Below are positions 58,385-64,000 of a DNA stretch of 64,000 bases, piece after piece. A program made the position numbers and the translations under genes. The DNA is taken from assembly GCF_000820165.1 (NCBI RefSeq), contig NZ_CDDD01000101.1, positions 124,001 through 188,000 of the forward strand, written 5' to 3'. The notes beneath the pieces were generated by a model that saw only the letters and a program-made list of their open reading frames with translations, was not told the origin of the DNA and searched no databases. Numbering within the stretch: the first letter of the stretch is position 1; each line of letters opens with the position of its first letter. This DNA comes from Aeromonas taiwanensis (GTDB lineage Bacteria > Pseudomonadota > Gammaproteobacteria > Enterobacterales > Aeromonadaceae).

Positions 58385-59209
58385 TCAGTAACCGGTGGCA
58401 TTGGGGTCCGGCACGAACTGCCCCAGCGGCAGGCGCCACACCTGGCTCGCGATCCGGCCGTCCGGATGCAGAGTGAGATAGCGCCAGCCCGGGCCGGATT
58501 CGTCCAGGGCGAAACCGTCGGAGAGCGGCTTGAACTGGATGCAGGTGGAGGGGCTCGCGATGAGTCGCACGCCGCGATGCACCTCGTCAAACTCCTGGTG
58601 GACGTGGCCGAACAGTATGGTCTTCTGCTGCGGGTGACGAGCCAGCACGGCAAAGAGATCGTCGGCATTCTTGAGGTTGTGCTGATCCAGCCAGGCGCAG
58701 CCCACCGGCACCGCCTGATGGTGCAGGGCGATCAGGGCGTGCCGCTCGGGATGCTGGCGCAGTGCGCTGTCCAGCGCCGCCAGCTGGTGATCCCCCAGCA
58801 CCCCGTGAGGTTTGCCACGCACCTGGGTGTCGAGCAGGATCACCTGCCAGTGCTCCCCCACCAGTTGCTTGGCCTCGCTGATCCCGGCCGCATGCAGATA
58901 CTCGGTCATCAGGGGACCGTCGTCGTGGTTGCCGGGCAGCCAGTAGATGGGGCGCGCCAGGGGAGCCATCATGGAGGCAAAGCGCTGATAGGATTCCGGG
59001 CTGTGATCCTGGGAGAGATCCCCGGTGGCGAGGATGAGATCGAACGGATGGTCGTTGCCCTGTACCTGCTCCAGCACGGCGGCCAGGCTCGCTGCGGTGG
59101 GCACGGCCAGCAACCGCCCCTCGGCACTGGCGAAGAGGTGGGTATCGGTAATCTGTAACAGGCGCACACTGCCGTCCGGCGCCTGAGGTAGCTCTGTTTC
59201 CAAAATCAC
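58385..59209 (-). CDS. cpdA: 3',5'-cyclic-AMP phosphodiesterase CpdA
   Basis: Degrades cAMP and so tunes CRP signalling. 274 residues with all metallophosphatase motifs: DTHLF near 22, GDLSQDH near 63, GNHDD near 93, HHQAVP near 164 and GHVHQEF near 200. The start is GTG 59209 with an AAGAAG-like ribosome site. Order yqiB-cpdA-yqiA is as in E. coli. Confidence 0.94.
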   Translation of the reverse strand: MILETELPQAPDGSVRLLQITDTHLFASAEGRLLAVPTAASLAAVLEQVQGNDHPFDLILATGDLSQDHSPESYQRFASMMAPLARPIYWLPGNHDDGPLMTEYLHAAGISEAKQLVGEHWQVILLDTQVRGKPHGVLGDHQLAALDSALRQHPERHALIALHHQAVPVGCAWLDQHNLKNADDLFAVLARHPQQKTILFGHVHQEFDEVHRGVRLIASPSTCIQFKPLSDGFALDESGPGWRYLTLHPDGRIASQVWRLPLGQFVPDPNATGY

Positions 59210-59231
59210 GCTTCTTTTTTTATGAGTTCGA

Positions 59232-59678
59232 CTAGAGGATGTTGATCAGGCTGGTGCCGTGTTTGAGACAAAATCTTAACCAATCGGCCAGGAATAGATT
59301 TACCTGCTCTTTTTCATCCCTGTGGTGCATTTTTTGATTGGGATAATCATAACGTGGTTGCAACATCGAAATCTGTTGCGCCGCACACACTTCCGCCATC
59401 CGCACGTCGTGATACAAACGAATCTCAATGCGAGCCTGCAAGTAGCTCGGCAACTCGGGATTGTGCTGGGCCAGGATCACCTGGCTGGTGAAGCGGCTCT
59501 CTTCGGTGACGGTGAGCCGGAACTGCAGGCCGTTGCCTACCTGATAGCGGCGCTCGGCCCCCACGACACTGTCGGGGGGCAAGAGCTTCATCAAGGCCAT
59601 GTAATTCACCTCGCAGGTACGCTGCAAGGACATCAGATCAGGCACATAGCGCTTCATCGGGCTCTGGACTAATGGCAT
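59232..59678 (-). CDS. yqiB: YqiB family protein (DUF1249)
   Basis: A 148-residue protein that matches E. coli YqiB by eye: MKRYVPDLM, YQVGNGLQFRLTV, RLYHDVRMAEVC, RYDYPNQKMHHRDEKEQVN and FLADWLRFCLKHG. ATG 59678 has GGAG seven bases upstream; a second ATG at codon 8 is the E. coli start position. Function unknown. Confidence 0.93.
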   Translation of the reverse strand: MPLVQSPMKRYVPDLMSLQRTCEVNYMALMKLLPPDSVVGAERRYQVGNGLQFRLTVTEESRFTSQVILAQHNPELPSYLQARIEIRLYHDVRMAEVCAAQQISMLQPRYDYPNQKMHHRDEKEQVNLFLADWLRFCLKHGTSLINIL

Positions 59679-59777
59679 ATCGCGGCTCCATCAATCAGGG
59701 TCCATGAAGAGTGGACCCGCTGCATGGTGATCAAGTCGGCCACACGACACCTGACCCCGGTCTGAACGAGCGCCACC

Positions 59778-60419
59778 TCAGCGCCCCGCCAGCCAGCGGG
59801 CTTGCAGCTCGCCGTGGTTGAGGGCCAGCCACTGCAGGGCGATGACGGAAGCGGCGTTGTCGATACGCCCCTCCTTGAGCCAGGCATAGGCTTGCTCACG
59901 GCTCACCACGTGCACCCGGATGTCTTCCCCCTCTTCCGCCAGACCGTGGATCCCCGAGGCCCGACTCGCATCCACCTCGCCCACATAGACCTCGATCCGC
60001 TCTGTGCTGCCACCCGGGCTCACCAGGTAGCTGATGGCATGCTCGCAGCGGCCCACCTCGATGCCGGCCTCTTCCACCGCCTCGCGGCGCACCACAGCCT
60101 CGGCGGTCTCCCCTTCGTCTATGATGCCGGCCACCAGTTCAAGCAGCCAGGGGGTGGCGCTGGTCTCCATGGCGCCGATGCGAAACTGCTCCACCAGCAC
60201 GATTTCATCGCGCACCGGGTCATAGGGCAGCAGGGCGGCGGCATGGCCCCGTTCGAACAGCTCGCGTACTATGGGCTCATTCCAGCCACCAGCGAACAAC
60301 CTGTGTTGTAGACGGTAAACGTTCACCTTGAAGAAGCCGTTATATCCAGCTGATTTATCGATGATTTTCACATCATCACTGGCAAAGTGGGCGGTTTGAG
60401 GCAAGGCTTGCTGTGACAT
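59778..60419 (-). CDS. nudF: ADP-ribose pyrophosphatase NudF
   Basis: Hydrolyses ADP-ribose to AMP and ribose 5-phosphate. 213 residues. The Nudix box is GIIDEGETAEAVVRREAVEE.AGI near 96-118, and GIHGLAEEGEDIRVHVV follows. ATG 60419. Divergent from tolC across 307 bp and followed by yqiB after 99 bp, as in E. coli. Confidence 0.95.
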   Translation of the reverse strand: MSQQALPQTAHFASDDVKIIDKSAGYNGFFKVNVYRLQHRLFAGGWNEPIVRELFERGHAAALLPYDPVRDEIVLVEQFRIGAMETSATPWLLELVAGIIDEGETAEAVVRREAVEEAGIEVGRCEHAISYLVSPGGSTERIEVYVGEVDASRASGIHGLAEEGEDIRVHVVSREQAYAWLKEGRIDNAASVIALQWLALNHGELQARWLAGR

Positions 60420-60726
60420 TCGAGACTCCTGCCAGCTTGACTTGGCTTGGTTTGACCATAATATTCGGGGTCATGAATGAACATTCATTCACTCGTGCTC
60501 GCCGACGATGAGGGAAGGATTTTAGCAGTCACAGGACATTTGGCTAGGCGCCTTGCCGAGAAAACTCGCCCCAAACCTTGACGTTGCCCCTGCTGGAAAA
60601 GAGACAGTTCGCAATGAAATCTGCTTATAGTAGAGTGGTTAAGCTGAAATCAAGCTTGGTCGGTGACAATCCCTCTCTTCATCCAGCGGACAGCTTTGGG
60701 TTGATACAAAAGGTTAAAACTATCAT
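60420..60726. other. Divergent control region nudF / tolC
   Basis: 307 bases with no gene. It contains the inverted repeat at 60474-60491. TATTAT at about 60459-60464 on the minus strand could be a nudF -10 box and TATAGT near 60627 on the plus strand a tolC -10 box; -35 matches are poor. Confidence 0.5.
60474..60491. promoter_or_regulatory. 18-bp inverted repeat, TetR-type operator candidate
   Basis: TGAATGAA CA TTCATTCA has perfect 8-bp arms. Size and sequence style resemble TetR-family operators near efflux genes. It would overlap the -35 region of the putative nudF promoter and lies about 235 bp upstream of tolC. Confidence 0.55.
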
Positions 60727-62052
60727 ATGAAAAGAACACTCTTGTCAGTCATGGTGATGCTGGGTGTGAGCGCGACCGCTCATGCCGAAAACCTGCTCGA
60801 TATTTACCAACAAGCCCAGCTCAAGGATACCCAACTGCTGGAGTCCAAGGCCAAGCGCGACCAAGCCTTCGAGAAGATCAACGAATCCCGTGCCGCCCTC
60901 TTGCCCCAGATCAACCTGGGTGCCGGCCTGAACTACCTGCAGAACAAGGATGACACCCAGACCAACACCGGCGCCACCGGCTCCCTGACCCTGGATCAGT
61001 CCATCTACCGTCGCAGCAACTGGGTCAACCTGGACCTCACCGAGAAGAGCGCCACCCAGTCCGATGTGGCCTACAACCTCGAATACCAGACCCTGATGCT
61101 GCGTACCGCCCAGGCCTACTTCAACGTGCTCAAGGCGATGGATACCCTGGAGTTCGTGCGGGCCAACAAGACCGCGGTCGAGCGTCAGCTTGAACAGACC
61201 CAGCAGCGCTTCGAAGTGGGCCTGACCGCCATCACCGACGTGCACGAAGCCGAGGCCGAGCGCGATCAGGCGCTGGCAGACGAGATCAATGCCGAGAACA
61301 CCTTGGACAACAGCTACGAGAGCCTGCGCGAGCTGACCGGCATCGATCACCGCCAGCTGGACGTGCTCAACACCGATCGCTTCAGCCCGCAGAAGACCGC
61401 CTTCAACTCCGACAAGTGGCTGGAGCTGGCGCTGGACAAGAACCTGGAGCTGCACAGCGCCCGCATCGGCAAGGACATCGCCAAGGAACAGATCGATCTG
61501 GCCAAGACCGGCCACGAGCCGACCCTGGATCTGGGCGCCGGCCTCAGCGCCGGTTACAACGACTACAAGGACGAGATCCGCAACCCCGAGAGCAACAGCA
61601 ACCAGGGCAACATCGGCCTGAACTTCAACCTGCCGCTCTACACCGGGGGTGCCACCACCTCCCAGGTCAAGCAGGCGCAGTTCAACTACGTGGCCGCCAG
61701 CGAGCAGCTGGAGCGCAGCTTCCGCTCGGTGCAGAGCACGGTCCGCTCCTCCTACAACAACGTGAACGCCAGCATCGGCTCGGTGCGCGCCTACAGCCAG
61801 TCCGTCATCTCCGCCGACAGCGCCCTGAAGGCGACCGAGGCCGGTTACGAGGTCGGTACCCGCACCATAGTCGACGTGCTGGACTCCACCCGCAAGCTGT
61901 ACGAGGCCAAGCAGAAGCTCTCCGAGGCTCGCTACAACTACATCCTCAGCATCCTCTCCCTCAAGCAGGCCGCCGGCATTCTGGAGCAGAAGGATCTGGA
62001 AGAGGTGAACCAGGGTCTGATGCCCGCCCCTCAGGTCACCAAGCAGTCCTGA
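60727..62052 (+). CDS. tolC: Outer-membrane efflux channel TolC
   Basis: Trimeric outer-membrane tunnel for RND, MFS and type I export. 441 residues with signal peptide 1-20 (ending AHA). Two OEP repeats: NLLDIYQQAQLKDTQLLES at the N-terminus and LELALDKNLELHSARIG in the middle. Coiled-coil stretches FEVGLTAITDVHEAEAERD and AGYEVGTRTIVDVLDSTRKL are typical. The C-terminal tail is short compared with E. coli (471 precursor). Followed by a terminator. Confidence 0.97.
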   Translation: MKRTLLSVMVMLGVSATAHAENLLDIYQQAQLKDTQLLESKAKRDQAFEKINESRAALLPQINLGAGLNYLQNKDDTQTNTGATGSLTLDQSIYRRSNWVNLDLTEKSATQSDVAYNLEYQTLMLRTAQAYFNVLKAMDTLEFVRANKTAVERQLEQTQQRFEVGLTAITDVHEAEAERDQALADEINAENTLDNSYESLRELTGIDHRQLDVLNTDRFSPQKTAFNSDKWLELALDKNLELHSARIGKDIAKEQIDLAKTGHEPTLDLGAGLSAGYNDYKDEIRNPESNSNQGNIGLNFNLPLYTGGATTSQVKQAQFNYVAASEQLERSFRSVQSTVRSSYNNVNASIGSVRAYSQSVISADSALKATEAGYEVGTRTIVDVLDSTRKLYEAKQKLSEARYNYILSILSLKQAAGILEQKDLEEVNQGLMPAPQVTKQS

Positions 62053-62069
62053 GCCAGGCGCACCCCATG

Positions 62070-62098
62070 AAAAAAGGCGACCCTCGGGTCGCCTTTTT
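62070..62098. terminator. Bidirectional terminator between tolC and hldE
   Basis: AAAAAGGCGACCC / GGGTCGCCTTTTT perfect stem with TC loop between convergent genes. Confidence 0.92.
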
Positions 62099-62151
62099 GC
62101 TGCCTGCTTGCCAGCCCCTTGCGGGGCCGGCCATGGGCAGGTTCTCTTGAC

Positions 62152-63579
62152 TCAGCCGCGCTCGCGGATGGTCTTGATGATGTCGGTGGTGGAGCAGCCG
62201 TCCTCGAAGTTCAGCACCCGCACCTCGCCGCCATTGGCGGTCACTTCGGCGTAACCCGCGATATCTTCAGGCTTGTAGTCGCCGCCCTTGACCAGCAGAT
62301 CCGGCAGGATCTCGGCGATCAGGCGCTGGGGGGTGTCTTCGCTGAAGGGAACCACCCAGTCCACGGCACCCAGCGCCGCCAGCACCGTCATGCGGCGCTC
62401 GGTCGGATTGACCGGACGGCCCGGGCCCTTGAGGCGGCGCACGGACTCGTCGGTGTTGACCGCCACGATCAGGCGATCCCCCAGCTTGCCCGCATTGGCC
62501 AGGTAGGAGACGTGGCCCGCATGCAGAATGTCGAAGCAGCCGTTGGTCATCACCACCTTCTCGCCACGCAGGCGTGCAGCCTGGACGGCCACCTTGAGCT
62601 GGGCCTCGGACATGACGCCAAAACCGGTCTCCTGCTCGGTGTAGAGCGCGTTGGCGAGCTCCACCGGGCTGACGGTGGAGGTCCCCAGCTTGCCAACCAC
62701 GATGCCGGCGGCGGTATTGGCCAGGGCACAGGCCTCGTCCAGGCTCATGCCGGCGGCCAGCGAGGTCGCCAGGGTGGAGATGACGGTATCGCCGGCACCG
62801 GTCACGTCATAGACCTCGTGGGCCTGGGCCGGCAGGTGCAGCTCGGGCCGTCCTTCGCGGATCAGGGTCATGCCGTTCTCGGAGCGGGTCACCAGCAGGG
62901 CGTCCAGCTCGAAGCGCTTGACCAGGTCCAGCCCCTTGGCGACCAGCTCCTCCTCCCCCTTCACCTTGCCCACCACGGCCTCGAATTCGGACATGTTGGG
63001 GGTCAGCAGGGTGGCGCCGCGGTACTTCTCGAAGTCGGTCCCCTTGGGGTCGACCAGCACGGGAATGCCGGCGGCGCGGGCGCGGCGGATCATGCCGGGC
63101 ACGTCGTTCAGGGCACCCTTGCCATAGTCGGAGAGGATCATCACGTCCGCCTCGGGCAGCGCCTGCTCGACCTTGCCCATCAGCAGGCTCGCATCCACGT
63201 CGTGGAAGGCCTCTTCGAAGTCCAGGCGCAGCAGCTGCTGGTTGCGCGACAGCACCCGCAGCTTGGTGATGGTCGGGTAGTCGGCCAGGCGAACGAAATC
63301 ACAGGCGACCTTGACCCCGGCCATCTGGCCGGCGAGGGCATCGGCAGGCTCATCCTGACCGGTCAGCCCCAGCAGCACGGCCTGGGCGCCGAGGGCGGCA
63401 GAGTTGAGCGCCACGTTGGCAGCGCCACCCGGGCGTTCCTCGATGTGCTCGACCTTGACCACGGGCACCGGTGCCTCGGGGGAGATCCGGCCGGTGGGGC
63501 CATGCCAGTAGCGATCCAACATGACATCGCCAACGACCAGAACGCGGGCTTTTTCAAACTCGGGCAGGGTGATCTTCAT
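62152..63579 (-). CDS. hldE: Bifunctional heptose kinase/adenylyltransferase HldE
   Basis: Makes ADP-heptose for the LPS inner core: N-terminal D-glycero-beta-D-manno-heptose-7-phosphate kinase (residues about 1-320) and C-terminal heptose-1-phosphate adenylyltransferase (about 340-475). PfkB signatures: [16 protein letters not shown] and [14 protein letters not shown]. Nucleotidyltransferase motif: [16 protein letters not shown] with HxGH. 475 residues (E. coli 477). Divergent from the lpxL-type gene. Confidence 0.97.
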   Translation of the reverse strand: MKITLPEFEKARVLVVGDVMLDRYWHGPTGRISPEAPVPVVKVEHIEERPGGAANVALNSAALGAQAVLLGLTGQDEPADALAGQMAGVKVACDFVRLADYPTITKLRVLSRNQQLLRLDFEEAFHDVDASLLMGKVEQALPEADVMILSDYGKGALNDVPGMIRRARAAGIPVLVDPKGTDFEKYRGATLLTPNMSEFEAVVGKVKGEEELVAKGLDLVKRFELDALLVTRSENGMTLIREGRPELHLPAQAHEVYDVTGAGDTVISTLATSLAAGMSLDEACALANTAAGIVVGKLGTSTVSPVELANALYTEQETGFGVMSEAQLKVAVQAARLRGEKVVMTNGCFDILHAGHVSYLANAGKLGDRLIVAVNTDESVRRLKGPGRPVNPTERRMTVLAALGAVDWVVPFSEDTPQRLIAEILPDLLVKGGDYKPEDIAGYAEVTANGGEVRVLNFEDGCSTTDIIKTIRERG

Positions 63580-63841
63580 CTGTATCGGCTCTCAAAACCT
63601 GAAAAATTCAGCGGTCGATTTTATCACACTCTTTTCTCCGACGTGAAAAAAGCGCTGCCGTGGTCACCGGCCCCATCCCTCCCGACCCCTCTGACCAGGC
63701 GACGGTGATTCGCACCCGTCCCGCTTTTTCGGATAGAATCCCCAGATTGCGAGTGGCACCATCCGCACGGCCAGGCACAAGCACGGCCCGCCCCGTTCGG
63801 CTGGACTCCCCTATTTTGCGTTTGTGAACAAGAGACTCTTC

Positions 63842-64000
63842 ATGGCCCAAGAACAAGCTCCCCGACTCGAACCCCGCCTGTTCCATCCCCGTTACTGGGG
63901 CAGCTGGCTGGGCCTCGGTCTGCTCTGGCTGCTGGTGCTGCTGCCCTGGCGCAGCCAGATGTGGCTGGGTCGCCAGCTCGGAACCCTGGCCCGCAAGGTA
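63842..64000 (+). CDS. lpxL: Lipid A biosynthesis acyltransferase, LpxL type (5' part)
   Basis: Fifty-three codons from ATG 63842 to the window edge: MAQEQAPRLEPRLFHPRYWG, then SWLGLGLLWLLVLLPWRSQM and LGRQLGTLARK. The PRLFHPRYWGSW...LGLLWLL...LP pattern is the N-terminus of LpxL/LpxM/LpxP late acyltransferases, which add lauroyl or related chains to Kdo2-lipid IVA. The catalytic HX4D lies outside the window, so the subtype is open. Confidence 0.82.
   Translation, partial: MAQEQAPRLEPRLFHPRYWGSWLGLGLLWLLVLLPWRSQMWLGRQLGTLARKV

Overview
This window is about 62% G+C apart from one AT-rich gene. It is gammaproteobacterial chromosome, most likely Aeromonas: E. coli-like gene neighbourhoods (recA-recX-alaS-csrA-tRNA, lptFG/pepA, holC-valS, tolC/nudF-yqiB-cpdA-yqiA-parE-parC) are mixed with Vibrio/Aeromonas-type features such as a monofunctional lysC between alaS and csrA. 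No insertion sequence, prophage, rRNA operon or CRISPR array was seen.

Layout. 1-2.5 kb: 3'-truncated amtB with a putative NtrC/sigma54 control region, tRNA-Leu(CAA) and an RDD membrane protein. 2.5-10 kb: lptFG divergent from pepA, then holC-valS. 10-13.2 kb: a CNNM/PaeA-like membrane protein, a DedA protein and PbpG. 13.6-24 kb: tRNA-Arg, tRNA-Ser, csrA, lysC, alaS, recX and recA (perfect SOS box), pncC, a small LTxxQ periplasmic protein and mutS. 24-28.7 kb: a BCCT betaine carrier with a partner gene and a divergent MarR regulator, a YjaG-family gene and a D-2-hydroxyacid dehydrogenase. 28.7-36 kb: mepM, a LapD-like receptor with a TAXI protein, LapG, and znuA/znuCB around paired Zur boxes. 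36-42 kb: LysR, two EamA transporters, a UDG-fold protein, a GIY-YIG protein, a compact psp operon (pspA-pspC-pspG) and a PlsC-type acyltransferase. 42-46.3 kb: an scsABCD-like periplasmic thiol-redox operon and an EF-hand protein. 46.5-50.3 kb: a DnaJ-domain gene heading a four-gene cluster of unknown function, followed by three small unknown genes. 50.3-52.3 kb: degenerate palindromic repeats and an AT-rich gene with a C-terminal ApeA-like HEPN motif. 52.3-60.4 kb: parC, parE, a GFA-family protein, a Nudix hydrolase, yqiA, cpdA, yqiB and nudF. 60.7-64 kb: tolC, hldE and the start of an lpxL-type gene.

How genes work together. Envelope biogenesis recurs: LptFG, HldE and LpxL make or export lipopolysaccharide; PbpG and MepM open peptidoglycan; Psp, ZnuABC and Scs handle membrane stress, zinc and periplasmic disulfides. 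The most unusual locus is the LapD-like/TAXI/LapG group, where the c-di-GMP receptor lacks its GGDEF domain, keeps only a degenerate EAL-like tail and is translationally coupled to a periplasmic solute-binding protein. The second is the foreign-looking HEPN gene next to parC, a candidate single-gene anti-phage system.
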